From the NCBI GenBank assembly GCA_002408465.1, contig DHSM01000015.1, forward strand, positions 1-39,970: 39,970 nt of DNA, written 5' to 3'. Positions 14,616 through 22,744 of this stretch are shown piece by piece. The notes beneath the pieces are model-generated. The model saw only the letters and a list, made by a program, of their open reading frames with translations. It searched no databases and was not told the DNA's origin. A program made the position numbers and the translations under genes. Source of the DNA: Firmicutes bacterium UBA5286. GTDB lineage: Bacteria; Bacillota; Proteinivoracia; UBA4975. How positions within the stretch are numbered: the stretch's first letter is position 1; each line of letters opens with the position of its first letter.

Positions 14616-15137
14616 GTGCAGGGGACAAGGTTCTTGAAACTATTGCTTACAGGGGCTGTTGCCTTGGCTCTGCTTGCTGTCGGCGGCAACTGGCTGGTCA
14701 CTACTGTCAGGGGAAGGGGCAATCCTTCTGCGGATATTATTGGCGAGGGAACTGAAATCCTTGTAGAGCGCTGGTGCCTGGTCTGCGGTGATTACAGGCC
14801 TGTAGACACCGGCTTCCCCTGGCAGGGCAAGAATCGGGAGCAGCTGGAGAACTTGCTGGGCCAGGAATTGTCCGGTGCCAGGATTCTGGCGTTTTCACAA
14901 GAGCAGGTGGTGATTCACTTTCCCCCGGGTTACTGTGAGAAATGTATGGCTTTCCTGCCCCAGCAGGGCTATATCAGTCTCACAGATGGCAATCAATTGG
15001 CGGTGTTTTCTCAGGACGGAACGCTTTTTAAGACATATGGCGAAGCTCCGGGGGCTTGGCTAAGTGAGCTGACAGAGGGGATTCCCTTTTCAAGTCCCCA
15101 GGATTGCCTGGATTGGATAGTTAATTTAACAAGTTAA
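14616..15137 (+). CDS. bofC: BofC-like protein with signal anchor
   Basis: 173 aa, GTG 14616 with AAGGG 6-8 bases upstream. A hydrophobic N-terminal helix (about 6-28) directs export. The C-terminal part reads like the BofC C-terminal domain: GYISLTDGNQLAVFSQDG, then a 'LTEGIPFSSPQDCLDWI' end. In Bacillus BofC sits in the forespore-mother cell intermembrane space and inhibits the SpoIVB protease that triggers pro-sigma-K processing. The place between yebC and ruv is where Bacillus carries bofC. Two cysteine pairs (CLVCGD, CEKC) are not a feature I associate with Bacillus BofC. Confidence 0.7.
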   Translation: MQGTRFLKLLLTGAVALALLAVGGNWLVTTVRGRGNPSADIIGEGTEILVERWCLVCGDYRPVDTGFPWQGKNREQLENLLGQELSGARILAFSQEQVVIHFPPGYCEKCMAFLPQQGYISLTDGNQLAVFSQDGTLFKTYGEAPGAWLSELTEGIPFSSPQDCLDWIVNLTS

Positions 15138-15158
15138 CCCGCTTGCCGGGTTTTTTTT
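15136..15158 (+). terminator. Terminator after bofC
   Basis: AACCCG (15136-15141) and CGGGTT (15147-15152) around a 5-base loop, followed by Ts. It separates bofC from ruvC, 60 bases ahead of the ruvC start. Confidence 0.85.
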
Positions 15159-15218
15159 CTGTTTCGGGAAGGTATGGAAGGACTGGATGTAGAACATATG
15201 CTGGCAGGGGGTATATAT

Positions 15219-15710
15219 ATGAGGATACTGGGAATCGACCCTGGTTTGGCAATAATAGGTTATGCTATAATTGATAAGGAAGGCAACTCTTTGCTGCCCC
15301 GGGATTACGGGTGCATCCGCACCCCTGCCGGCTTGCCCATAGCAGAAAGGTTGCTGACAATATATCGTGATACAGGTTTCCTGGTGGAAAAGTGGCAGCC
15401 GGATTTCATGGCTGTGGAACAGTTATTTTTCAACCGCAATGTCACTAACGCATTTTCTGTTGGACAAGCCAGGGGGGTCTGCTTGCTAGCCGCCGCTCAG
15501 TCTCAGTGCCCAGTGGCTGAATATACTCCCCTTCAGGTAAAACAGGCTGTTGTTGGCAATGGCAGGGCGGCAAAACAGCAAGTTGCCGTTATGGTCAAAG
15601 CCTTGCTCAATTTAAAGGAAATTCCTAAGCCAGATGATGTTACCGACGCACTGGCGGTGGCTATTTGCCATTGCAACAGGCCGGTGACCCTGGCCCTCAG
15701 ACGGGGGTGA
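15219..15710 (+). CDS. ruvC: Holliday junction resolvase RuvC
   Basis: 163 aa. ATG 15219 is chosen because the protein then begins MRILGIDPGLAIIGYAI, the RuvC N-terminus with its first catalytic Asp; CAGGGGGT lies upstream. The other acidic residues are visible in 'AVEQLFF' and 'PDDVTDALAVA'. RuvC cuts four-way junctions symmetrically after RuvAB branch migration. The stop overlaps the RuvA start by 4 bases (GTGA). Confidence 0.95.
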   Translation: MRILGIDPGLAIIGYAIIDKEGNSLLPRDYGCIRTPAGLPIAERLLTIYRDTGFLVEKWQPDFMAVEQLFFNRNVTNAFSVGQARGVCLLAAAQSQCPVAEYTPLQVKQAVVGNGRAAKQQVAVMVKALLNLKEIPKPDDVTDALAVAICHCNRPVTLALRRG

Positions 15711-16288
15711 GGACAATTTTTGCCTTTGTGGAAGGTCAACCGGTGAGCGCAGCAGCAGATTATCTTGTCCTGGAGGTAGGGGGACTGGGATTTAGAATTT
15801 TTGTTCCCCCCTCTAAAATCGAGGAATTGGCTGCCAAACCCCTGGTTAGGCTGCATATACATATGGTTGTTCGGGAAGACAGCATTAATCTTTACGGCTT
15901 TGCCAGCGAAGCAGAACTGACGGCCTTCCGTCAGCTTATTACTGTATCCGGAATTGGCCCCAAGCTGGGTCTGGCAGTGCTGTCTACATGGGAGGTCAAC
16001 CAACTGGCCCAAATTTTGGCCAGCGGCGATCTTAAGGCCCTGACCACCGTCAGCGGCATTGGCGTCAAGACAGCCCAGCGCATTTGTTTGGAGTTGAAAG
16101 ACAAGCTTAAGCCAACCAGCTCAGACGAATCAGTGGGTCTGCTGACCAATGCCGAGGTTGCCCTTACCGGTCTTGGCTTTCGTCTGAACGAAGTGCGGCC
16201 GGTATTGCGGGGGCTGGCCCGGGAATGCAGCAGCGTTGAAGAGTTGGTGCGCCGGGCTCTTGCCCGGCTGGTAGGAGGTGAAAGATAG
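15707..16288 (+). CDS. ruvA: Holliday junction branch-migration protein RuvA
   Basis: 193 aa from GTG 15707, which overlaps the ruvC stop and gives the normal RuvA N-terminus (TIFAFVEGQPV...YLVLEVGGLGFRIFV). Two helix-hairpin-helix motifs (VSGIGPKLGLAVL, VSGIGVKTAQRI) bind the junction. The C-terminal domain (about 145-193) contacts RuvB. RuvA tetramers clamp the junction and load RuvB rings. One-base overlap with ruvB. Confidence 0.95.
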   Translation: MRTIFAFVEGQPVSAAADYLVLEVGGLGFRIFVPPSKIEELAAKPLVRLHIHMVVREDSINLYGFASEAELTAFRQLITVSGIGPKLGLAVLSTWEVNQLAQILASGDLKALTTVSGIGVKTAQRICLELKDKLKPTSSDESVGLLTNAEVALTGLGFRLNEVRPVLRGLARECSSVEELVRRALARLVGGER

Positions 16289-17310
16289 TGGACAGCGACA
16301 GAATAATTTCTGCCCACAGCACCGAGTCAGATGCAGGTGAAGTGGGTTTGCGCCCATTGCGGCTTCAAGACTATATTGGCCAGGAGCCAATCAAGGCCAA
16401 TCTGGATGTGTTTATTCGGGCTGCCCGTCAGCGGGGGGAGCCCTTGGATCATGTGCTGTTGTCAGGGCCCCCTGGCCTGGGCAAGACCACTCTTGCGGTT
16501 ATCATTGCCAAGGAGATGGGAAGCAACATCCATATTACTTCGGGACCGGCAATTGAACGGCCGGGAGATTTGGCTGGCATTCTTACTAATTTGCAGCCTG
16601 GGGATGTGCTTTTTATTGATGAAATTCACCGGTTGAGCCGGGCAGTGGAAGAAGTTCTCTATCCAGGCATGGAGGATTACTGCCTGGATATTGTCCTGGA
16701 TAAGGGCCCTGCGGCCAGATCTATTCGCCTGCAGATCAGTCCCTTTACCCTGGTGGGGGCCACTACCAGGGCGGGGGCCGTCAGCGCTCCTCTTCGGGAC
16801 AGGTTTGGTGTAATCAACCGTTTAGATTATTATTCGCCCCAGCAATTGCAGCTTATTGTCGCCCGTTCGGCAGGCATACTGGGCATCGAGATTGACCCCC
16901 TGGGTTCCGAGGAAATTGCCCGCCGTTCCCGGGGAACGCCGCGAATTGCCAATCGTCTGCTGCGGCGAATCAGGGATTTTGCCCAGGTTGAGGGCGAGGG
17001 CATCATTGATTTGTCTGTTGCCCAAAATGCCCTTAAGCGTCTGGAGATAGATGCCATAGGCCTTGACAGTTCAGACCGGCGCCTGCTGTTGACCATGATT
17101 GAAAAATTTGACGGTGGGCCTGTGGGAGTGGAGACATTAGCAGCGGCTATCAGTGAAGAAACAGCAACTATTGAGGATGTGTATGAGCCCTATCTCCTGC
17201 AACTGGGCCTCATTAACAGAACCCCCCGGGGAAGAGTATTGACTGCAGCTGCTTATCAGCATCTGGGAGTGCAGGTCTCCGGTCAGACAAAATTATGGGA
17301 TGATATTTAA
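16288..17310 (+). CDS. ruvB: Holliday junction branch-migration ATPase RuvB
   Basis: 340 aa, GTG 16288 behind AGGAGGTG. Features are all standard for RuvB: Walker A GPPGLGKTT, Walker B LFIDEIHRL, sensor I GATTRAG, arginine finger region 'APLRDRFG' and a C-terminal winged helix. Hexameric motor that pumps DNA through the RuvA-bound junction. Last gene of the ruvCAB operon. Confidence 0.97.
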   Translation: MDSDRIISAHSTESDAGEVGLRPLRLQDYIGQEPIKANLDVFIRAARQRGEPLDHVLLSGPPGLGKTTLAVIIAKEMGSNIHITSGPAIERPGDLAGILTNLQPGDVLFIDEIHRLSRAVEEVLYPGMEDYCLDIVLDKGPAARSIRLQISPFTLVGATTRAGAVSAPLRDRFGVINRLDYYSPQQLQLIVARSAGILGIEIDPLGSEEIARRSRGTPRIANRLLRRIRDFAQVEGEGIIDLSVAQNALKRLEIDAIGLDSSDRRLLLTMIEKFDGGPVGVETLAAAISEETATIEDVYEPYLLQLGLINRTPRGRVLTAAAYQHLGVQVSGQTKLWDDI

Positions 17311-17320
17311 CAGCTCTATT

Positions 17321-17349
17321 ACCCCCTTCTTCTTGGGGAGATATACGAA
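17321..17349 (+). promoter_or_regulatory. Probable SigI-dependent autoregulatory promoter of sigI-rsgI
   Basis: ACCCCC (17321-17326) and CGAA (17346-17349), 19 bases apart, directly upstream of the sigI Shine-Dalgarno. SigI promoters of Bacillus and Clostridium are known to use a C-rich -35 (ACCCCC) and a CGWA -10. CCCC/GGGG within the spacer could also form a small hairpin. Confidence 0.6.
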
Positions 17350-17370
17350 TAATTAAGGAGGAATGGCAGT

Positions 17371-18072
17371 ATGACAGATAAAAAAGAACATCTTGCCATC
17401 CTTCAGGCCATACGTGCCGGTGATGAAGATGCACGTCAGGAGTTGCTTGCCCAGTATGCCCCCTTGGTAGTTAAGGTTGCATCTGGGATTACCGGCAGGT
17501 ATATAAAAGCCGGTCAGGATGAAGAAGTGAGCATTGGTCTGTTGGCTTTAAACGAAGCTATTGACAAGTATGATCCCACTCGTGGGGCCAGTTTTTTCAG
17601 TTTTGCTCATTTGGTAATCAGCAATAGGCTTAAAGATTACCTGCGGTCACAGAAAACCCGGGAAATGCCATCCAGCGCTCTTGATGAACTGGCTTTGTCT
17701 ATCGATTATCGTCAGGCCTGGCAACAATACCGGGACGCCGACCTGCGGGAAAGCCGGCGCAGCGAGGTTTTTCAATATATACGGGAGCTGGAGGAATATA
17801 AACTGGATCTGCGCCAATTAGCTGCAGCTACTCCCAAGCACCGCCAGGCAAGGCAGCGGGCCATGGAAGCTGCTCAGCTGCTGGCAGCCTCTGCAGATCT
17901 GACCCGGCACGTAAAGACTAGAAAAGAACTGCCCCTTAAAGAAATGGAAGGCAAGCTCAATGTCAGCCGCAAGACCCTGGAGAGGCAGCGCAAATACATA
18001 ATTGCCTTATTCATCATTCTTACCGGAGATTACAGTTGCCTTTCAGAATATTTGCCGGGGGAGGAAAGCTGA
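17371..18072 (+). CDS. sigI: RNA polymerase sigma-I factor
   Basis: 233 aa, ATG 17371 behind AAGGAGG. The N-terminal region-2 domain includes 'EEVSIGLLALNEAIDKYDPTRGASFFSFAHLVISNRLKDY' in pieces typical of SigI, and the C-terminal domain has the SigI-specific helix set ending LNVSRKTLERQRKYIIAL. SigI factors are sigma70-like but lack a standard region 4; they respond to heat or extracellular polysaccharides through membrane anti-sigma RsgI. The adjacent rsgI starts directly after the stop. A SigI-type promoter upstream suggests positive autoregulation. Location between ruvB and queA is not the usual one. Confidence 0.92.
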   Translation: MTDKKEHLAILQAIRAGDEDARQELLAQYAPLVVKVASGITGRYIKAGQDEEVSIGLLALNEAIDKYDPTRGASFFSFAHLVISNRLKDYLRSQKTREMPSSALDELALSIDYRQAWQQYRDADLRESRRSEVFQYIRELEEYKLDLRQLAAATPKHRQARQRAMEAAQLLAASADLTRHVKTRKELPLKEMEGKLNVSRKTLERQRKYIIALFIILTGDYSCLSEYLPGEES

Positions 18073-19242
18073 ATGACTAAAAAAGCTGTTATTCTTGAAC
18101 TGGACAACAGTTATGTCACTCTCTTCTCCGAAGGGGGAGAATTTATTCGCCTGCCTTCACGCCGCTTGCCTCACGCCCGCTATATAGGGCAAAGTGTGAG
18201 CCTGGACCAGATAAAACCAACTTGCAAGCTGGCCTGGGCACCCCTGCTGGCTGCCTGCATATTTTTTCTGCTTGTGGCAATACCCCTTGTTACTCCCACT
18301 CCTGTCTTGGCCTGGGTCAGCCTTGATGGGTCTTCCAGCTTGGAATTGCTGGTGGATGACGGTTTAAAGATCAAAGAAATCAGGGCGCTGAACAACGGCG
18401 CCAGAAACTTTCTTGAAGGCTGCAAGGAAGAGTCTCTGACCTTCACTGCCTTGTTTGCAGAATTTATCAACTGGTCTTTTCAGCATGGGGACAGCTCCCT
18501 TTTGGTTACAGCTACAGAAGATATTCAGAAGGTAAAATCCTGTATTAATGAATTTGACGATAATGGTATGCAAGTTGTCGTGCTGGAAGTCGACTCCAAG
18601 GTCAGGGATGAGGCTGGAAAACTGGGTCTCAGCGCGGGCAGGGCCTTATTCATGGCTGAGGTCAGCAACCGGGGCGCCATTTCTCCGGAAGAGATCAAAG
18701 AGGCCAACCCTATTGACACCCTTGACTCGGCAGGAGTCAATGTGGAGGATTTTGTCAGCAGCATGGACCCTGAGAGTCAAGCCGAGAAGATTAAGGATCT
18801 GCCTAATCCTGATCAGGGATTGCCGGAAGATGACTCGGAGCCAGAAGGCGAACATCCAGATCTAGAGCCAGATGAAAACCCGGACTCTGAGGAAGATCAA
18901 CAGGGGGCGCAATTGCCGCCGGGGCTTGCCAAAAAAGATATTAATCATCCTGGTGTACAATCAATCAGCCGCTCAGGCTCCTGGGGACAGAAGAGCAAAG
19001 TCCCCAAGGGACCAGTCTCAAAAGACAACCAGGAGTGGCAGGAAGATAATTCTCAACCGCCTGCGCCGGGCGATGATGTGGAAGACAAGGATAACAAGAA
19101 TAAGGGCAAGGGAAAACAGAAAGATAAGGGCAAGGATAAGCAGAAAGATAAGGGCAACAACAATAAGGGCAAGGATAAGCAGATAGATAAAGGCAAAGGC
19201 AATAAAGGCAAGAAAGGAAATAGCAAGAGCCATAAACCATAA
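18073..19242 (+). CDS. rsgI: Anti-sigma-I factor RsgI with Lys-rich tail
   Basis: 389 aa, starting directly after the sigI stop. The cytosolic N-terminal RsgI domain (about 1-50; KAVILELDNSYVTLFSEGG, LPSRRLPHARYIGQ) binds SigI. One membrane helix (about 53-79) is followed by an extracytoplasmic alpha/beta domain (WVSLDGSSSLELLVDDGLKI...) to about residue 240. The rest is disordered: an acidic segment (240-285), then a Lys/Gly/Asp-rich repetitive tail. Unlike cellulolytic clostridia there is no carbohydrate-binding or glycoside hydrolase domain, so this is the short Bacillus-like form. Confidence 0.9.
   Translation: MTKKAVILELDNSYVTLFSEGGEFIRLPSRRLPHARYIGQSVSLDQIKPTCKLAWAPLLAACIFFLLVAIPLVTPTPVLAWVSLDGSSSLELLVDDGLKIKEIRALNNGARNFLEGCKEESLTFTALFAEFINWSFQHGDSSLLVTATEDIQKVKSCINEFDDNGMQVVVLEVDSKVRDEAGKLGLSAGRALFMAEVSNRGAISPEEIKEANPIDTLDSAGVNVEDFVSSMDPESQAEKIKDLPNPDQGLPEDDSEPEGEHPDLEPDENPDSEEDQQGAQLPPGLAKKDINHPGVQSISRSGSWGQKSKVPKGPVSKDNQEWQEDNSQPPAPGDDVEDKDNKNKGKGKQKDKGKDKQKDKGNNNKGKDKQIDKGKGNKGKKGNSKSHKP
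19087..19236 (+). repeat. Tandem degenerate repeat coding the RsgI Lys-rich tail
   Basis: Imperfect copies of a purine-rich unit (ATAAGGGCAAGGATAAGCAG and variants) encode runs such as GKGKQKDKGKDKQKDKG. Likely to vary in copy number between strains. Confidence 0.75.
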
Positions 19243-19247
19243 AATAT

Positions 19248-19279
19248 GAGACCTCACTTACAGGGTGGGGCTCTTTTTT
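19248..19279 (+). terminator. Terminator of sigI-rsgI
   Basis: An imperfect stem between GAGACCTCAC (from 19248) and GTGGGGCTC (to 19273), followed by six Ts. Confidence 0.7.
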
Positions 19280-19291
19280 GCCGTGGCCTGT

Positions 19292-19321
19292 TTGACTGCA
19301 AGCTATTCAGGCAGGTATACT
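19292..19321 (+). promoter_or_regulatory. Sigma-A promoter of queA-tgt-yajC
   Basis: TTGACT (19292-19297), an 18-base spacer and TATACT (19316-19321). No preQ1 riboswitch is visible in the 50-base leader. Confidence 0.7.
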
Positions 19322-19380
19322 ACTATTAAACTGATAGAATCTGATTCCCCTGGTCAATTAAGCAAACAGCAGGTGTAAAC

Positions 19381-20400
19381 ATGAAAGTCAGCGAATTCGA
19401 TTATACTCTACCCCCCGAATTGATTGCCCAGCATCCCTGTCAGCGTCGGGACCACTCCCGGCTGTTGGTGCTGGATAAAAAAAATGGCGCAATCAGCCAC
19501 AGGCATTTTTATGATCTTCCCAGCCTGCTGGGCAGCAATGACCTTTTGGTCCTCAACGATACCAAGATCCTGCCCGCCCGCCTCTTTGCCCGCAAGCCCA
19601 CTGGCGGGCAGCTGGAAGTTCTGTTGATCAATCCAGTGGATGACAGAACCTGGTCCTGTCTTGTCAAGCCGGCTAAGCGGGCAACCGCAGCGACCCAGCT
19701 GCAGTTTGCCGGCGGCCTCAGAGGCGAAGTTGTCGGTCTGGGGGACGAAGGCCTGCGCACCATCCGGTTTTCCATTGGAGGTCAGGAGTTTCAGGACAAA
19801 CTGGCTCAAATCGGGGAAATGCCCTTACCCCCTTATATCCATGAAAAACCAGCCGATCCCGGCCGGTATCAGACGGTCTATGCTGCTGCCCCTGGGGCGG
19901 TGGCTGCCCCCACTGCCGGGCTCCACTTTACTCCGGAATTGTTCCGCCAGCTGGAGGAAAAAGGCGTGGAAACGGCGTTTCTTACTCTGCACGTGGGCAT
20001 TGGCACCTTTCGCCCGGTTTCAGCCGAAAATGTTGAAGAGCATCACATGCATAGAGAATACTATGCAATCAGCCCCGAAACGGCCAGGATTATCAATGAG
20101 GCCAAGGCTCGGGGGAATAGGATCGTCGCTGTGGGCACAACTTCGGTGCGGGTGCTGGAAACCGCAGCCTGGGAGGGCGTCATTACCCCTGGCAGCGGCT
20201 GGACCGACATCTTTATCTATCCTGGCTACCGCTTTTCGATGGTAGATGCACTGATAACTAATTTCCACCTGCCTCACTCTACTTTGCTTATGTTGGTTTC
20301 GGCCCTGGCCGGCCGGGAGCGGATTTTAGCGGCGTATCAAGAGGCTGTGGCCAGGGAATACAGGTTTTTCAGCTTTGGCGATGCCATGCTGATCTTGTAG
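19381..20400 (+). CDS. queA: S-adenosylmethionine:tRNA ribosyltransferase-isomerase QueA
   Basis: 339 aa, ATG 19381 with AGGTG upstream. Full-length, with family blocks FDYTLPPELIAQHP, LNDTKILPARLFA, 'AAPGAVAAPTAGLHFT', 'HVGIGTFRPV' and 'TNFHLPHSTLLMLVSA'. It transfers the ribosyl group of SAM to preQ1 in tRNA to give epoxyqueuosine, the step after Tgt. Co-transcribed with tgt, 15 bases downstream. Confidence 0.96.
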   Translation: MKVSEFDYTLPPELIAQHPCQRRDHSRLLVLDKKNGAISHRHFYDLPSLLGSNDLLVLNDTKILPARLFARKPTGGQLEVLLINPVDDRTWSCLVKPAKRATAATQLQFAGGLRGEVVGLGDEGLRTIRFSIGGQEFQDKLAQIGEMPLPPYIHEKPADPGRYQTVYAAAPGAVAAPTAGLHFTPELFRQLEEKGVETAFLTLHVGIGTFRPVSAENVEEHHMHREYYAISPETARIINEAKARGNRIVAVGTTSVRVLETAAWEGVITPGSGWTDIFIYPGYRFSMVDALITNFHLPHSTLLMLVSALAGRERILAAYQEAVAREYRFFSFGDAMLIL

Positions 20401-20415
20401 GAAGGGCTGATTAAT

Positions 20416-21540
20416 ATGGCAATTACCTTTGAACTGGTGGCCCGCTGCTCCAAAACCGGAGCCCGGGCCGGAATTTTCCACACTCCCCACGGCCAGATCA
20501 AGACCCCGATCTTTATGCCGGTGGGCACTCAGGCCGCTGTCAAGGCTATGACCACAGACGAGCTGGTGGACATCAACGCCCAGATCATCCTGGCCAATAC
20601 ATACCACCTTTACCTGCGGCCGGGCCATGAGCTGGTGGCCCAGGCCGGAGGCCTGCACAAATTCATGAACTGGCAGCGCCCAATCCTCACTGACAGCGGA
20701 GGTTTTCAGGTATTCAGCCTGGGGGACATGAACAAAATAAGCGAAGAGGGCGTTGAATTCCGCTCTCATATAGACGGCTCTAGCCATTTCTTTACTCCCG
20801 AGAAGGTCATGGAGATAGAAGGGAACCTGGGAGCAGATATCATCATGGCCTTTGACCAGTGCGCGCCCTGGCCCAGTTCCTATGAATTTGTCCAAGAGGC
20901 AGTAGAAAGGACCACCAATTGGGCAAGGCGCTGCAAAGAATCGCAACTTTATTCCCACCGCCAAGCTTTATTTGGTATAATGCAGGGAGGAACTTTCCGG
21001 GATCTCCGGGAAAAAAGCGCTGCCCAGCTGGTGGAGATGGATTTCCCTGGCTATGGCATCGGCGGCTTAAGCGTTGGCGAGCCCAAGGATGTCATGTATG
21101 AGGTCCTCTCCTGGTGCGTCGATTTGCTCCCTGAAAACAAGCCCCGCTACTTAATGGGGGTAGGTTCTCCTGATTATCTGCTGACGGGCACAGCTTTCGG
21201 TGTGGACATGTTTGACTGCGTTCTCCCCACCCGCATCGCCCGCACGGGAACAGCCATGACCTCTGAGGGCAGGATTGTGGCGCGCAACGCCGAATACACC
21301 CGGGATTTTGGCCCCTTGGACCCCAGTTGTTCTTGTCAGGTCTGCGCCAATTATTCCCGGGCCTACATCCGCCACCTGATTAAAGCCAATGAAATTCTGG
21401 CCCATCGGCTGCTTAGCTACCACAATCTCTATTATCTCCTGAAGATGATGGAGGGAGCCCGCCAGGCCATTATCGACGATAATTTTGTCGATTACTACCG
21501 GCAGCATCTTCCCCAGGAAGAAGTTGATATACATATTTAG
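20416..21540 (+). CDS. tgt: tRNA-guanine transglycosylase Tgt
   Basis: 374 aa. Active-site features: 'LTDSGGFQVFSL' (catalytic/substrate Asp), 'GIGGLSVGEPK', 'MGVGSPDYLL', 'FDCVLPTRIARTGTA' (nucleophilic Asp) and the zinc site CSCQVC with downstream Cys and His. It exchanges guanine-34 of GUN tRNAs for preQ1. Sits between queA and yajC as in Bacillus. Confidence 0.97.
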   Translation: MAITFELVARCSKTGARAGIFHTPHGQIKTPIFMPVGTQAAVKAMTTDELVDINAQIILANTYHLYLRPGHELVAQAGGLHKFMNWQRPILTDSGGFQVFSLGDMNKISEEGVEFRSHIDGSSHFFTPEKVMEIEGNLGADIIMAFDQCAPWPSSYEFVQEAVERTTNWARRCKESQLYSHRQALFGIMQGGTFRDLREKSAAQLVEMDFPGYGIGGLSVGEPKDVMYEVLSWCVDLLPENKPRYLMGVGSPDYLLTGTAFGVDMFDCVLPTRIARTGTAMTSEGRIVARNAEYTRDFGPLDPSCSCQVCANYSRAYIRHLIKANEILAHRLLSYHNLYYLLKMMEGARQAIIDDNFVDYYRQHLPQEEVDIHI

Positions 21541-21561
21541 TTCAGGAAGGAGTGAAAAATA

Positions 21562-21834
21562 ATGAATGAGTTCTTAATGAAGTATGGCACCATTATATGG
21601 TTGCTGGTCTTGGTTGTCTTTTTCTACTTGTTTCTCATTCGCCCGCAGCAGAAGCAGCAGAAGCAACGGGGCGAAATGCTGAACAACCTGAAAAAAGGCG
21701 ATAAAATCATCAATCACGGCGGGATGATCGGCACCATCACCGAAATCAAGGAAGATCAGATTATGGTCAGGATTAGCGACAAGGTCGAGGTGCCCATGGT
21801 CAAGGAAGGCATCGCCAGAATATTAAACGATTAG
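21562..21834 (+). CDS. yajC: Preprotein translocase accessory subunit YajC
   Basis: 90 aa, ATG 21562 behind AGGAAGGAG. One N-terminal membrane helix (about 9-27), then 'FLIRPQQKQQKQ' and a small cytosolic domain with 'LKKGDKIINHGGMIGTITEI', all typical. YajC associates with SecDF; here secDF lies about 9 kb downstream, separated by the 3.3-kb insertion and by the chrA and scf genes. Confidence 0.95.
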   Translation: MNEFLMKYGTIIWLLVLVVFFYLFLIRPQQKQQKQRGEMLNNLKKGDKIINHGGMIGTITEIKEDQIMVRISDKVEVPMVKEGIARILND

Positions 21835-21853
21835 GGCCATAAGGGCCCTTTTT
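21834..21853 (+). terminator. Terminator after yajC
   Basis: GGGCC (21834-21838) and GGCCC (21844-21848) followed by five Ts; the stem begins right at the stop codon. Confidence 0.75.
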
Positions 21854-21914
21854 GTTATATTCCTTCCTTCCCTTTAATAGATTGTTGTAACAGGATAAAA
21901 GGGGAGGAGATTGC

Positions 21915-22304
21915 ATGGCTAGTCGCAGGAAACCCGCTGAACCCACAGGCACAGCTCCCTTTGCTCATCTGCGCGGCCTGGGTTTTGCTCTGGCTTTGAC
22001 TGCTTTTTTTCTTATAGTGATAAGTTTTTTTGTATCTGTAACAGGACTAACTGAAGTCGCAGCCAGATGGATTATGGTAGCTGGGGGAGTAATCGCTGCC
22101 CTCGCAGGCAGTTACCAGACAGGCAAGAGCATGGGCAGAGCGGGCTGGCTTAACGGCGGTATTACTGGCCTTATCTATGCCGTGATTCTCTTAGTTTTGG
22201 CCTTGCTGCTCGATATGGGGCTGTCGGCCCGCAGCCTCATTACCTTGGCCGCAGGCTTTACCCTGGGCGCCGCCGGCGGCGTCTTGGGAGTCAACAGGCG
22301 GTGA
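21915..22304 (+). CDS. TIGR04086 (YrzE-like) membrane protein
   Basis: 129 aa, with GGGGAGGAG before ATG 21915. After a polar 20-residue N-terminus there are four hydrophobic segments (about 24-45, 52-65, 78-98, 104-124) with small-residue motifs (GSYQTGKSMGRAGWLNGG), as in the TIGR04086 family. In Bacillus the homologue yrzE also follows yajC. Function unknown; predicted integral membrane protein, possibly linked to sporulating Firmicutes. Confidence 0.8.
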   Translation: MASRRKPAEPTGTAPFAHLRGLGFALALTAFFLIVISFFVSVTGLTEVAARWIMVAGGVIAALAGSYQTGKSMGRAGWLNGGITGLIYAVILLVLALLLDMGLSARSLITLAAGFTLGAAGGVLGVNRR

Positions 22305-22325
22305 ATGGGCCATTGGCAGGGACTT

Positions 22326-22359
22326 AAGAAACGCGGGTACTCTTTCCCCGCGTTTCTTT
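22326..22359. terminator. Strong hairpin terminator after the yrzE-like gene
   Basis: AAGAAACGCGGG (22326-22337) pairs perfectly with CCCGCGTTTCTT (22347-22358) around a 9-base loop. The T-rich end is short but the stem is very stable. Confidence 0.75.
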
Positions 22360-22416
22360 AAATTCCCGACTTAGCCGGGATAGCCCCTGGTCCAGTCTCT
22401 CACACTTGGCCATTTT

Positions 22417-22446
22417 GACAAAAGTAGGACCGTCCCCGAATTTGTC
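22417..22446. repeat. REP-like nested palindrome
   Basis: GACAAA (22417-22422) and TTTGTC (22441-22446) enclose a second palindrome, GGAC-C-GTCC (22427-22435). The GGGGACGGTCC core resembles, from memory, repetitive extragenic palindromes dispersed in many clostridial genomes and linked to Y1 (REP-type) transposases. Only one clear copy is in this window. Confidence 0.4.
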
Positions 22447-22505
22447 GGATGGTTTGGTGGAAAACTATACTGCAGGCTTTTGCCTGCGGGGGAGGTGCTC
22501 TTAAG

Positions 22506-22709
22506 TTGGCAAGACGCCGTAAGCTGTTGACTCCTGAAGCCGAACAGGTTATGGACCGGTTCAAGCACGAAGTTGCTGAGGAACTGGGGCTTGCCGACAA
22601 GATTGCCCAGCAGGGGTGGGGGGAAATGACCACCCGTGAATGCGGCAAGGTCGGCGGCACGATGGTCAAGAAGATGATTAAAATGGTTCAGGACCACTTA
22701 GACCGCTGA
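22506..22709 (+). CDS. Alpha/beta-type small acid-soluble spore protein
   Basis: 67 aa from TTG 22506, 8 bases after GGAGGTG; an upstream ATG at 22449 would read through a leader hairpin. The sequence has the SASP pattern: LLTPEAEQVMDRFKHEVAEELG, then 'GEMTTRECGKVGGTMVKKMIKMVQ'. These proteins coat spore DNA and protect it from UV and heat. A perfect GCAGGC/GCCTGC hairpin (22472-22487) lies just before the Shine-Dalgarno. Expression should depend on the forespore factor sigma-G; I did not find a firm sigma-G promoter. Its last 43 codons are duplicated near 26284. Confidence 0.9.
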   Translation: MARRRKLLTPEAEQVMDRFKHEVAEELGLADKIAQQGWGEMTTRECGKVGGTMVKKMIKMVQDHLDR

Positions 22710-22714
22710 CAAAG

Positions 22715-22739
22715 ACAGGGGGTGCGCTGCACCCCCTGT
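22715..22739. terminator. Terminator of the SASP gene (left repeat copy)
   Basis: ACAGGGGGTGC and GCACCCCCTGT form a perfect 11-bp stem around a 3-base loop, followed by TAATTTTT. In the original arrangement it lay between convergent SASP and chrA genes. Confidence 0.85.
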
Positions 22740-22744
22740 AATTT

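Noticed and set aside
19087..19236. Possible CRISPR-like or intergenic repeat array
   Set aside because: The repeats are in frame inside rsgI and encode its Lys-rich tail; there are no constant-length spacers.
19322..19380. preQ1 riboswitch before queA
   Set aside because: The leader is short and lacks the preQ1 aptamer hairpin and A-rich tail; a plain promoter explains the region.
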